Origin: JBJSXF01 sp046086225 | GTDB taxonomy: Bacteria; Actinomycetota; Acidimicrobiia; IMCC26256; PALSA-610 | DNA: 30,855 nt | Reading direction: 5' to 3' | NCBI GenBank assembly: GCA_046086225.1 | Contig: JBJSXF010000018.1 | Coordinates: forward strand, 1-30,855 | Part shown: positions 6,662-13,765 of the stretch, piece by piece | How the letters are laid out: every line of letters starts with the position of its first letter | Numbering within the stretch: position 1 is the first letter of the stretch | The notes under the pieces: generated by a model | What the model saw: only the letters and a program-made list of their open reading frames with translations | Database searches by the model: none | Told to the model about the DNA's origin: nothing | Program-made: the position numbers and the translations under genes

Positions 6662-7858
6662 TCAGCGGCCGACGATCACGGCCGAGCCGTGTCCGAACAG
6701 CCCCTGGTTGATCGACATCCCGATGCGGGCGCCCTCGACCTGGCGGCCCTCGGCCCGGCCCTGCACCTGCCAGGTGAGCTCGCACACCTGGGCGATGGCC
6801 TGGGCGGGAACCGCCTCGCCGAAGCAGGCGAGGCCACCGCTCGGGTTGACCGGGATACGGCCCCCGAGGGTCGTGGCTCCCGAGCGCAGCAACTGCTCGG
6901 CCTCGCCCTCGGGGCACAGGCCGATCTGCTCGTACCAGTCGAGCTCCATCGCGGTGGAGAGGTCGTACACCTCGGCGCAGTCGAGGTCGTCGGGGCCGAG
7001 GCCCGCCTCCTCGTAGGCGCGCACGGCGATCGACTCCTTGAACCCGTGGGCGGGCAGGCCGCCGGTGCCCGCCGCGCTGTCGGTCGCGAAGTTGGGGAGC
7101 TCGACGACCGTCTGCGGGTAGCTCGGGGTGACGGTGGAGATGCCCCGGATGCGCACCGGGTCGGCGACGCCGTGCGCCCGGGCGTAGTCGAGCGAGCACA
7201 CGACGAGCGCGGCGGCGCCGTCGCTCGTGGCGCAGATGTCGAGGAGGCCGAGCGGATCCGAGACGATCGGCGCGTTCAGCACGTCCTCGACCGTCGCCGC
7301 CTTGCGGTAGCGGGCGTACGGGTTGCCGAGGCCGTGCGTCGAGTTCTTCACCTTCACCCGGGCGAAGTCCTCCCGGGTCGCGCCGTAGGCCTCCATGCGC
7401 CGACGGGCGTACAGCCCGAAGTAGGTGGGGTTGGTCGCGCCGAGCAGACGGAAGCGCAGCCAGTCGGGATCGTCGCCCCGCTCCCCCTTGTTGGGGGCGA
7501 GGAACCCCTTCGGGGTGGTGTCGGCGCCGATCACGAGGGCCACGTCGCAGAACCCGGCCAGGATCTGGGCCCGGGCCGTGGCGAGGGCGGTGACCCCCGA
7601 CGCGCATGCCGCGTACGACGACGCCACCTGGGCGCCGTTCCACCCGAGCGCCTGGGCGAAGGTCGCGCCGGCCACGTAGCCGGGATACCCGTTGCGCATG
7701 GTGTCGGCCCCCGAGACGAACTGGATGTCGGTCCAGGCCAACCCGGCGTCGGCGAGGGCCGCCTGGGCCGCGACCACGCCGTACTCGACGAAGTTGCGGC
7801 CCCACTTGCCCCACTCGTGCATGCCGGCACCGAGGACGGCGATCTCCCGGTCGGCCAT
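6662..7858 (-). CDS. ltp3: Thiolase-fold lipid-transfer-type protein, Ltp3-like
   Basis: A 398-residue SCP-x-type thiolase-superfamily protein. The nucleophile region is SSYAACASGVTAL, with C85. It also has NGYPGYVAGATFAQ, a long conserved block around VKVKNSTHGLGNPYARYRKA, and NPSGGLACFGEAVPAQAIAQ. It closely resembles Rv3523 (Ltp3) as I recall it. Ltp proteins of this kind work with a DUF35 protein on CoA thioesters. Some are retro-aldolases rather than thiolases; Ltp3's reaction is not settled. The ATG shares one base with the stop codon of the DUF35 gene upstream (TGATG at 7856-7860), in keeping with a two-subunit complex. The fold is certain; the reaction is not. Confidence 0.9.
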   Translation of the reverse strand: MADREIAVLGAGMHEWGKWGRNFVEYGVVAAQAALADAGLAWTDIQFVSGADTMRNGYPGYVAGATFAQALGWNGAQVASSYAACASGVTALATARAQILAGFCDVALVIGADTTPKGFLAPNKGERGDDPDWLRFRLLGATNPTYFGLYARRRMEAYGATREDFARVKVKNSTHGLGNPYARYRKAATVEDVLNAPIVSDPLGLLDICATSDGAAALVVCSLDYARAHGVADPVRIRGISTVTPSYPQTVVELPNFATDSAAGTGGLPAHGFKESIAVRAYEEAGLGPDDLDCAEVYDLSTAMELDWYEQIGLCPEGEAEQLLRSGATTLGGRIPVNPSGGLACFGEAVPAQAIAQVCELTWQVQGRAEGRQVEGARIGMSINQGLFGHGSAVIVGR

Positions 7859-8295
7859 CACGCCACCGCCTTCGGGGCCCACTGCCACACCACGTACTCG
7901 TGCTCGTCGTCGGTGAACAGCGGCCCGAGCACGAGCTCCATCTCCATGCCGAGCGCAAGCGCAGCCGGGTCGGCGCCGGTCGCGAGCGGCCCGAGCACCA
8001 CCATCTGCTCGGCGGTGAGCTCGACCGCGCACACCGTGTAGGGGACGAACGGATCGGGGCTCACGTAGGGCTCGGGCGGGGCGTAATGGTTGGTGGTCCA
8101 CGACCACAGCCGACCCGTACGGGAGAGCTCGACCGGCTCGCGGGCCTCACCGGGTGCGGCCGGGTTGGCCGACACCGCCAGCGCGGTCGGCCAGAAGTAC
8201 GACCCGGTCTCGGTGCCCCGGGCCCCGAGCAGCGCGGGTGCCGCCTCGTCCATCGTGAACCAGCCCTCGACGGCCGGCACTCGCGTCCTGCTCAC
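7858..8295 (-). CDS. DUF35/OB-fold protein lacking the zinc ribbon cysteines
   Basis: A 145-residue protein. Residues about 55-140 form the DUF35 OB-fold (GRLWSWTTNHYAPPEPY, PYTVCAVELTAEQMVVLGPL, a C-terminal strand YVVWQWAPKAVA). In most partners of Ltp-type thiolases the N-terminal part is a rubredoxin-like ribbon with two CxxC pairs. Here that region (about 22-50, GSYFWPTALAVSANPAAPG) has no cysteine; the only cysteine in the protein is C89 in the OB-fold. The GTG start overlaps the stop of ipdC (GTGA, 8292-8295), and the next gene is the Ltp3-like thiolase, its likely partner. The role is presumably structural, completing the thiolase-family active site. The partner assignment is inferred from gene order. 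Confidence 0.85.
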   Translation of the reverse strand: MSRTRVPAVEGWFTMDEAAPALLGARGTETGSYFWPTALAVSANPAAPGEAREPVELSRTGRLWSWTTNHYAPPEPYVSPDPFVPYTVCAVELTAEQMVVLGPLATGADPAALALGMEMELVLGPLFTDDEHEYVVWQWAPKAVA

Positions 8296-9347
8296 GTGAG
8301 ATCCCCCAGGCGCTTCAGCGCCGCTTCGGCTTCGGTCATGATCCGGTCGACCAGCTCGGCGACCGTCGGCAGGTCGTCGATGACGCCCACCGCCTGCCCG
8401 CTCGACAGCACCCCTGCGTCGAGGCGGCCATCGACGAGTCCGGCCTTCAGCAGCATCGGCGTGTTGGCCGCGAGCGCCACCTGCGACCAGGCGAGCTCGG
8501 CCTCGCGGCGCATGGCCCGCCCTTCGCGCAGCATGCCCAGCCACGAGGTGCCCGACATCTTCTTGAAGGCGACCGCGTTGCGCAGCGCACGGGGGAGGCC
8601 GGTGACGGCGTTGCCCCGCTCGAGGCCCGCGACGAGCTCGGTGCGCAGCACCCGGTGCGGTACGCCGTCGATCCGGCTGGTCACGACCGTGTCGGCGACC
8701 GAGCGCTCGAGGTAGTAGCGCTTCACCGATTCGGGGACGGTGCTCTCCTGGGTGAGCAGGAACCGGGTGCCCATGGCGACGCCGGCCGCGCCGTACGCGA
8801 GCGCGGCGACGAGGCCCCGCCCGTCGAAGAACCCGCCGGCCGCGATGACCGGGATGTCCACCGCATCGACGACCTGGGGGAGCAGGAGCGTCGTGGCGAC
8901 CGGCCCGGTGTGGCCGCCACCCTCGCCGCCCTGCACGACGACGGCGTCGGCACCCCACGCCGCGACCTTCTCGGCGTGCCGCCGCGCGCCGATCGACGGC
9001 ACGACCCGGGCCCCGGCGTCCTTCAGGGCCTTGATCTGCTCCTCGCGCGGCGCGAGCGCGAACGACGCGACCTTCACGCCCTCGCGGATGAGCAGCCGGA
9101 CCCGCTCGGGCGCGTCCTCGGCGTCGGCCCGCAGGTTGACGCCGAAGGGCCGGTCGGTGCGTTCCTTCACGGCCCGGATCGCGGCCTCGAGCTCGGGGAG
9201 GGTCATCGTGGCCGAGGCCAGGATGCCGAGCGCCCCGGCGTTCGCGGTGGCCGAGACGAGCCGGGCCCCGGCCACCCAGCCCATACCGGTCTGGACGATC
9301 GGGACCTCGGTGTCGAAGAGGTCGCAGGCCGGGGTGCGCAGGTTCAC
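8292..9347 (-). CDS. ipdC: IpdC-like flavin-dependent oxidoreductase (nitronate monooxygenase family)
   Basis: A 351-residue FMN-binding TIM-barrel protein. Visible signatures are VQTGMGWVAGARLVSATANAG near the N-terminus, QGGEGGGHTG (139-148, phosphate binding), VIAAGGFFDGRG and GAAGVAMGTRFLLT. The sequence is very close to remembered IpdC (Rv3553), including NTPMLLKAGLVDG near the C-terminus. IpdC acts in steroid ring C/D degradation on a CoA thioester before ring cleavage, despite its annotation as nitropropane dioxygenase. It follows ipdA and ipdB with 4-base GTGA overlaps on both sides, the same order as in mycobacteria. The assignment is strong. Confidence 0.93.
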   Translation of the reverse strand: MNLRTPACDLFDTEVPIVQTGMGWVAGARLVSATANAGALGILASATMTLPELEAAIRAVKERTDRPFGVNLRADAEDAPERVRLLIREGVKVASFALAPREEQIKALKDAGARVVPSIGARRHAEKVAAWGADAVVVQGGEGGGHTGPVATTLLLPQVVDAVDIPVIAAGGFFDGRGLVAALAYGAAGVAMGTRFLLTQESTVPESVKRYYLERSVADTVVTSRIDGVPHRVLRTELVAGLERGNAVTGLPRALRNAVAFKKMSGTSWLGMLREGRAMRREAELAWSQVALAANTPMLLKAGLVDGRLDAGVLSSGQAVGVIDDLPTVAELVDRIMTEAEAALKRLGDLT

Positions 9348-10105
9348 GGGTTGGGGACCTCGGCCTCGCGGGCACCCGTGGGGTCGATGACCTCGCGGAT
9401 CCAGCGGAGCTCCTCGTCGGTGGGCAGCCGCGACGTCGGCACGTCGCCGTCGATCGCCAGCTCGAAGCCGGTGGCGGCGACGACCTCGTCAACCGTGACG
9501 CCCGGGTGCACCGAGCGCAGGCGCATGCGCCCGTCGGGGGTGTCGAAGTCGCACACGCAGAGGTCGGTGACGACCCGGCCGAGGTGGTGGAAGCGCCCGG
9601 CGACCGGACCGAGGTCCCGCGCCCGGTCGTTGCCGACGCCACTCACGACGTCGACGGCGGGTACGAACACGCGCGCCGAGTGGGCCGGGATCCAGTACGA
9701 GGTCTTGTCGTTGATGGTGTTGCCCGGCGCGCCGCGCATGCCGAGCAGCTGGGCCTTCGGTCGCTCGCGGGAGCCGATGAACGCGAAGTTCTGGTTGCCC
9801 CAGCGGTCGATCTGGCTCGCGCCCATCATCACGTGCCGGCGACCCGACCACACGACGTCGAACATGGTGCGGTAGGGGTTCCAACCGGCCACGACCTTCT
9901 CGCCGCCGCCGGTGACCGGGAGGATGCTCTCCACGAGCAGCGCCTCGCCGTCGGTCATCACGAGCTCGGGGGCGACGGTGGCCTTGGCCAGCCGCCCGCC
10001 GATCACCGGCAGGGTGCCGATGGGGTTGGCGAGGATCTCGCCGTCGTCGGCGAAGCAGTCGGCGATCGCGGCCGCGCACACCTCGGCCCGGGTCGGCCCG
10101 CTCAC
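9344..10105 (-). CDS. ipdB: Ring-cleaving hydrolase subunit IpdB (CoA-transferase fold)
   Basis: A 253-residue family I CoA-transferase beta-type subunit. Features include RRHVMMGASQIDRWGNQNFAF, the segment RGAPGNTINDKTSYW, VDVVSGVGNDRA and SVHPGVTVDEVVAATGFEL. It resembles Rv3552 over its whole length, including the tail LPTDEELRWIREVIDP. In mycobacteria IpdA and IpdB form a heteromer that hydrolytically opens the last steroid ring of COCHEA-CoA rather than transferring CoA. The GTG start overlaps the ipdA stop by 4 bases. The assignment rests on family resemblance plus the ipdA-ipdB-ipdC order. Confidence 0.93.
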   Translation of the reverse strand: MSGPTRAEVCAAAIADCFADDGEILANPIGTLPVIGGRLAKATVAPELVMTDGEALLVESILPVTGGGEKVVAGWNPYRTMFDVVWSGRRHVMMGASQIDRWGNQNFAFIGSRERPKAQLLGMRGAPGNTINDKTSYWIPAHSARVFVPAVDVVSGVGNDRARDLGPVAGRFHHLGRVVTDLCVCDFDTPDGRMRLRSVHPGVTVDEVVAATGFELAIDGDVPTSRLPTDEELRWIREVIDPTGAREAEVPNP

Positions 10106-10950
10106 GGCGCCACCGCCTGCTGGTACTCCGCCTCGGAGACATCGACGTAGCGGGCCGCGAACTCGGCCCAGGCCTCATCCGACTTGGCCGATGCCGCGTA
10201 GGCCCGCTGGAAGGCCTCGTCGCGGGGGTAGTCGGGGACGCACTCGGTGAAGTGGGCGCCGTGCGGGGTCTCGACCACGCCGTCGGTCATGAGCCGGTTG
10301 ATGCGAATGGACTGCACCGGTCCGAGGCTCGCCAGCTCGGCGGTGTCCACGATCTGCTCGACGCTCATGAACCGGCGCCGGGCCGCCAGGCAGAAGAGGT
10401 CGTCGAAGTACGGGTCGACGTTGAGGTACTGACCGGTGCCGCCCCGATCGCCCCGGTGCATGTGCACGAGGGCGACGTCGAGCTCGAGTGCGGGCATCGC
10501 GACGAGCTCTTCGCCGTCGGCGTAGGGCGAGCGCACGGTGCGCAGGTCGGGGTTGCAGCGCATGACGTCGGAGCCGAGGCCCACGCGGGTCGGCAGGAAC
10601 GGCACCCGCCAGGCCGCGGCTTGGAGGCCGAGGAGGAACATGCCCTCGTCGAGCTCGGTCGTGGAGACCGCGCCGGCCTGCCGGGCGTTGCGGAAGTGCG
10701 GCTCGAGCGCGATCGAGTCGAGGGAGACGAAGGCGTAGACCACCTCGCGTACCTTGCCGGTGCGGCACAGGAGGCCGACGTCGGGTCCCCCGTAGGAGAC
10801 GATCCGCAGGTCGGTGACCGAGGACCGGGCGAGGGCGCGCACGAGGGCCATCGGCTTGCGCCGGGAGCCCCAGCCCCCGATGCCGACGGTCATGCCGCTC
10901 TCCACCTCGGCGACCACGTCGTCAATCGTCATGCGCTTGTCGGGGACCAC
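10102..10950 (-). CDS. ipdA: Ring-cleaving hydrolase subunit IpdA (CoA-transferase fold)
   Basis: A 282-residue CoA-transferase alpha-type subunit: GMTVGIGGWGSRRKPMALVRAL (about 19-40), SYGGPDVGLLCRTGKV, FVSLDS, and TTELDEGMFLLGLQAAAWRVPFLP. The glutamate of DEGM (residue 102) lines up with the glutamate reported as catalytic in IpdAB, by my recollection. With IpdB it should hydrolyse the ring C carbon-carbon bond of COCHEA-CoA in steroid catabolism. The GTG at 10950 follows a full AAGGAGG ribosome binding site at 10954-10960 (spacing 3), so this start is preferred over the ATG at 10932. It is the first gene of a six-gene operon and is divergent from an SDR gene 40 bases away. Confidence 0.93.
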   Translation of the reverse strand: MVPDKRMTIDDVVAEVESGMTVGIGGWGSRRKPMALVRALARSSVTDLRIVSYGGPDVGLLCRTGKVREVVYAFVSLDSIALEPHFRNARQAGAVSTTELDEGMFLLGLQAAAWRVPFLPTRVGLGSDVMRCNPDLRTVRSPYADGEELVAMPALELDVALVHMHRGDRGGTGQYLNVDPYFDDLFCLAARRRFMSVEQIVDTAELASLGPVQSIRINRLMTDGVVETPHGAHFTECVPDYPRDEAFQRAYAASAKSDEAWAEFAARYVDVSEAEYQQAVAP

Positions 10951-10975
10951 GTTCCTCCTTCCGCGACCAGAGTGC

Positions 10976-10981
10976 CAGAAT
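10976..10981 (+). promoter_or_regulatory. Candidate -10 box of the SDR gene at 10991
   Basis: CAGAAT lies 9 bases before the ATG. The same hexamer, 6 bases before a start codon, precedes the acyl-CoA synthetase gene at 23084. No ribosome binding site is present, so a near-leaderless transcript is plausible. The -35 region is not identifiable. Confidence 0.35.
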
Positions 10982-10990
10982 GCCCGCACC

Positions 10991-11791
10991 ATGGACGAGT
11001 TGCGATTCGACGGGCGGACGGTCCTCGTCACCGGCGGGTGCCGGGGGATCGGGCGCGGCATCGCCGAGCGGTTCGCCGCGCGCGGAGCCGACGTGGCGAT
11101 CTGCTGCCGCCACGAACCCGCCGACCGGCCCGACGGGTGGTGCTTCGTCGAGGCCGACATCCGCGACGCCGATCAGGTGGACGCCGTGATCGCGGCGACG
11201 GTCGAGCGCTTCGGGCGCCTCGACGTGCTCGTCAACAACGCGGGCGGGTCGCCACCGGCCGACAGCGCGACCGCCTCGCCCCGGTTCACCGCCGGGATCA
11301 TCGGGCTCAACCTCACCGCCGCGCTCGTGTGCGCCCAGCGCGCGAACGCGGTGATGCAGACCCAAGCCGACGGCGGGACGATCGTGAACATCGCGAGCGT
11401 GAGCGGGGTCCGGCCCTCGCCGGCCACGCTCGCCTACGGCGCGGCCAAGGCCGGGCTGCTCAACGCGACGAAGACCATGGCCGTGGAGTACGCGCCGCGG
11501 GTGCGGGTGAACGCGGTGGTGGTCGGGCTCGTCGTCACCGAGCAGGCGCACCTCTTCTACGGCGACGAGGCGGGCATCGCCGCGGTCGGGGCGACGGTGC
11601 CGCTCGGACGCATGGCCGAGCCGTCCGACATCGCCGACGTCTGCGTGTTCCTCGCCTCGCCCCTGGCGCGCTACGTGACGGGAGCCGAGATCCTCGTGCA
11701 CGGCGGCGGCGAGCGACCGGCCTACCTCGAGGCGGCCACCGGCGAGGTGGTCGGGGAGACCGGGGCCGGGCCTACGGGTGCTGCGAGCTGA
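10991..11791 (+). CDS. Short-chain dehydrogenase/reductase of the steroid cluster (Rv3548c-like)
   Basis: A 266-residue classical SDR. TGGCRGIG at residues 14-21 binds the cofactor, NNAG is at 82-85, and the catalytic set is a serine in the IASVSG segment (S136 or S138), Y149 and K153 of YGAAK. The C-terminal segment VTGAEILVHGGGERPAYL is close to remembered Rv3548c. That gene, like this one, is transcribed divergently from the echA20-ipdABC operon in M. tuberculosis. The substrate is unproven; oxidation of a hydroxyacyl-CoA intermediate is likely. The ATG is 40 bases from the ipdA start, so the two share a promoter region. Its end overlaps the convergent ipdF gene by 20 bases. Confidence 0.9.
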   Translation: MDELRFDGRTVLVTGGCRGIGRGIAERFAARGADVAICCRHEPADRPDGWCFVEADIRDADQVDAVIAATVERFGRLDVLVNNAGGSPPADSATASPRFTAGIIGLNLTAALVCAQRANAVMQTQADGGTIVNIASVSGVRPSPATLAYGAAKAGLLNATKTMAVEYAPRVRVNAVVVGLVVTEQAHLFYGDEAGIAAVGATVPLGRMAEPSDIADVCVFLASPLARYVTGAEILVHGGGERPAYLEAATGEVVGETGAGPTGAAS

Positions 11792-12509
11792 CCGACACGA
11801 CTTCGCCGGTCATGTACGACGCGAGGTCGCTCGCCAGGAACACGATCACGTTGGCGACCTCGACCGGGTCGGCTCCCCGCCCGAAAGCCTCGCGTGACGC
11901 GAGCTCGGTGAGCAGCTCCTCACTCGTGACCTTGGCCAGGAACGGGTGCACGGCGAGCGACGGCGCGACGGCGTTCACCCGCACGCCGTGCGGGGCGGCC
12001 TCGACGGCCGAGCAGCGGGTGAGGGCCATGACGCCCGCCTTGGCTGCCGCGTAGTGGCTCTGGCCCCGTTGGGCCCGCCAGCCGATGACCGAGGCGTTGT
12101 TGACGATCGCCCCGGTGCGGCGCGGGCACATGTGCCGCAGGGCGGCCCGGGTCATGCGCATCGTGCCGGTGAGGGTGACGTCGAGCACCGAGAACCACTG
12201 CTCGTCGGTCATCTCGGTGAGCTCGACCTCGCCACCGAGTCCGGCGTTGTTGACGAGCACGTCGAGCCCGCCGCACACCTCGATCGTCTCGGCGAGGAGG
12301 CGCTGCACGTCGTCCTCGTTGGTGACGTTCGCCCGGATCGCGTGGGCGCCGAGCTCCTCGGCCGCCTCGGCCAGGCGCCGTTCGTGGATGTCGCTGATCA
12401 CGACGCGTGCGCCCTCCTCGGCGCAGCGCCGGGCGGTGGCCAGGCCGATGCCCGCGCCGGCCGCCGCGGTGACGAGCACCGACTTCCCGGTGAGGAGGCC
12501 GTGGCTCAC
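11772..12509 (-). CDS. ipdF: IpdF-like short-chain dehydrogenase
   Basis: A 245-residue SDR with an atypical glycine loop (TAAAGAGIG, 14-22), NNAG at 87-90 and catalytic S140, Y153 and K157. The stretches NNASVIGWRAQ, GQSHYAAAKAGVMALTRCSA and the ending GEVVSVSSQHP match remembered Rv3559c (IpdF). IpdF oxidises the 5-hydroxyl of the HIP-CoA intermediate to a ketone in ring C/D degradation. It is co-directional with and just downstream of fadE30 (GTGA overlap at 12506-12509), the same pair as Rv3560c-Rv3559c. The altered loop TAAAG instead of TGxxxG is shared with the mycobacterial protein, so it is a subfamily trait rather than damage. Confidence 0.92.
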   Translation of the reverse strand: MSHGLLTGKSVLVTAAAGAGIGLATARRCAEEGARVVISDIHERRLAEAAEELGAHAIRANVTNEDDVQRLLAETIEVCGGLDVLVNNAGLGGEVELTEMTDEQWFSVLDVTLTGTMRMTRAALRHMCPRRTGAIVNNASVIGWRAQRGQSHYAAAKAGVMALTRCSAVEAAPHGVRVNAVAPSLAVHPFLAKVTSEELLTELASREAFGRGADPVEVANVIVFLASDLASYMTGEVVSVSSQHP

Positions 12510-13678
12510 CGGGGCTCCCGGGGGAGGCCGAGAGCCTGCTCGCCGATGACGTTGCGCTGGATCTCGTCGGAGCCGCCGTAGATCGTGTCGGCGCGCGACG
12601 AGAGGAACAGGCGCACGAGTCGCTCGTCGTCAGGGGTGGCGCCGGCCAGGCCGTCGGCCCCGATGACGTCGATCGCGAGCTCGCCGAGCGAGCGGTGGAA
12701 GCCGGCCCAGAAGAGCTTGTGGATCGCCGTGGCGGGCGCGATCTCGCCCCGCTCGAGCATGGGCAGGGTGCGCAGGGCGTGGTAGCGCATCACCCGCAGG
12801 GTCATCCAGGCGTCGGCGAGTCGGCGGCGGATGGTGGGTTCGGCGGCCGCGCCGTTGCCGTTCGCCCGGCGGGTGATCTCGACCAGCTCGTTCTCGAACG
12901 CGAGCTGCTGGCCGAGGGTGGACGCGCCCCGCTCGAAGGCGAGGGTGCCCATCGCGACCCGCCAGCCGTTGTTGACCCCGCCCACGACGTTGGCCTCGGC
13001 GGTGCGGGCGCCCTCGAAGAAGGTCTCGTTGAACTCGCTGTGGCCGGTGATCTGCACGATGGGTCGGATCTCGATGCCGGGCTGACCCATCGGCACGAGC
13101 AGGTACGACAGGCCCTTGTGCTTGGGGGCGTCGCGGTCGGTGCGGCAGAGCACGAAGATCCACTGCGACCAGTGGGCGAGCGAGGTCCAGACCTTTTGGC
13201 CGTGGATCACCCACTCGTCGCCGTCGAGCTCGGCCCGGGTCTGCACGTTGGCGAGGTCGGAGCCGGCGTTCGGCTCCGAGTAGCCCTGGCACCACAGCTC
13301 GGTACCGGAGAGGATGCCGGGGAGGAAGCGGCGGCGCTGGTCGTCGTCACCGAAGTGCACGATGGTCGGCCCGAGGAGACCCTCGCCGACGATCCCGACC
13401 CGACCCGGCCCACCGGCCCGGGCGTACTCCTCGTAGAACACGACCTGCTCGAGCAGGGTGGCCCCCCGCCCGCCGTACTCCTGCGGCCAGCCGAGCCCGA
13501 TCCAGCCGTGGCGGCCGAGCTCCTGCTCCCACTCCCAGCGCTCCTCGAAGCAGTCGTGCTCCTCTCCGGGTCCGCCCCGGCCCCGCACGTTCGCGAAGCG
13601 TCCGCCGAGGCGGTCGTCGAGCCAGCGCCGGGCCTCGTCGCGGAAGCGCTCCTGGTCGGGGGTGAAGCGCAGGTCCAT
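12506..13678 (-). CDS. fadE30: Acyl-CoA dehydrogenase FadE30-like
   Basis: A 390-residue acyl-CoA dehydrogenase. It has GGPGEEHDCFEERWEWEQ near the N-terminus, GLGWPQEYGGRGATL, WCQGYSEPNAGSDLANV, VIHGQKVWTSLAHWSQW, and the C-terminal DTIYGGSDEIQRNVIGEQALG. These track remembered Rv3560c (FadE30). FadE30 introduces a double bond into the CoA ester of 5-hydroxy-HIP in steroid catabolism, just before the IpdF step encoded by the next gene. The ATG has no ribosome binding site; a TAACGT box lies 9 bases upstream, suggesting leaderless or near-leaderless transcription. The identity as an acyl-CoA dehydrogenase is certain. Confidence 0.93.
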   Translation of the reverse strand: MDLRFTPDQERFRDEARRWLDDRLGGRFANVRGRGGPGEEHDCFEERWEWEQELGRHGWIGLGWPQEYGGRGATLLEQVVFYEEYARAGGPGRVGIVGEGLLGPTIVHFGDDDQRRRFLPGILSGTELWCQGYSEPNAGSDLANVQTRAELDGDEWVIHGQKVWTSLAHWSQWIFVLCRTDRDAPKHKGLSYLLVPMGQPGIEIRPIVQITGHSEFNETFFEGARTAEANVVGGVNNGWRVAMGTLAFERGASTLGQQLAFENELVEITRRANGNGAAAEPTIRRRLADAWMTLRVMRYHALRTLPMLERGEIAPATAIHKLFWAGFHRSLGELAIDVIGADGLAGATPDDERLVRLFLSSRADTIYGGSDEIQRNVIGEQALGLPREPR

Positions 13679-13687
13679 CGGGTGCCG

Positions 13688-13693
13688 ACGTTA
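13688..13693 (-). promoter_or_regulatory. -10 box of the fadE30-ipdF operon
   Basis: On the minus strand TAACGT stands 9 bases before the ATG at 13678, with no ribosome binding site between. Transcription would begin about 2 bases before the ATG. Immediately upstream lies the tandem repeat at 13699-13765. Confidence 0.45.
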
Positions 13694-13698
13694 CCGAC

Positions 13699-13765
13699 CG
13701 CGCCGGCCGACCCCGAGATCGGCGCGCTCCCCGAACGCGCCGGCCGACCCCGAGATCGGCGCGCT
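13699..13765. repeat. Tandem direct repeat, two 30-base copies
   Basis: Two identical 30-base copies occupy 13699-13728 and 13736-13765, a period of 37 bases. Each contains CGCGCCG at its left edge and the inverted CGGCGCG near its right edge, so each can fold into a hairpin. The second copy runs into the stop codon of the CoA-transferase gene (13764-13766). The pair may act as a double terminator for that gene upstream of the fadE30 promoter. Confidence 0.8.

Noticed and set aside
6650..6664. TGAC-N7-GTCA, resembling the shared palindrome.
   Set aside because: The spacing is 7 rather than 6, the inner bases do not match, and it overlaps the stop codon of the Ltp3-like gene with no promoter nearby.
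10951..10990. Search for a KstR2-type or other palindrome between ipdA and the divergent SDR gene.
   Set aside because: No inverted repeat of useful length is present in these 40 bases; only a ribosome binding site and a CAGAAT box are visible.
13699..13765. The tandem repeat as a CRISPR array.
   Set aside because: There are only two copies, the 7-base gap is too short for a spacer, and no cas gene is present.
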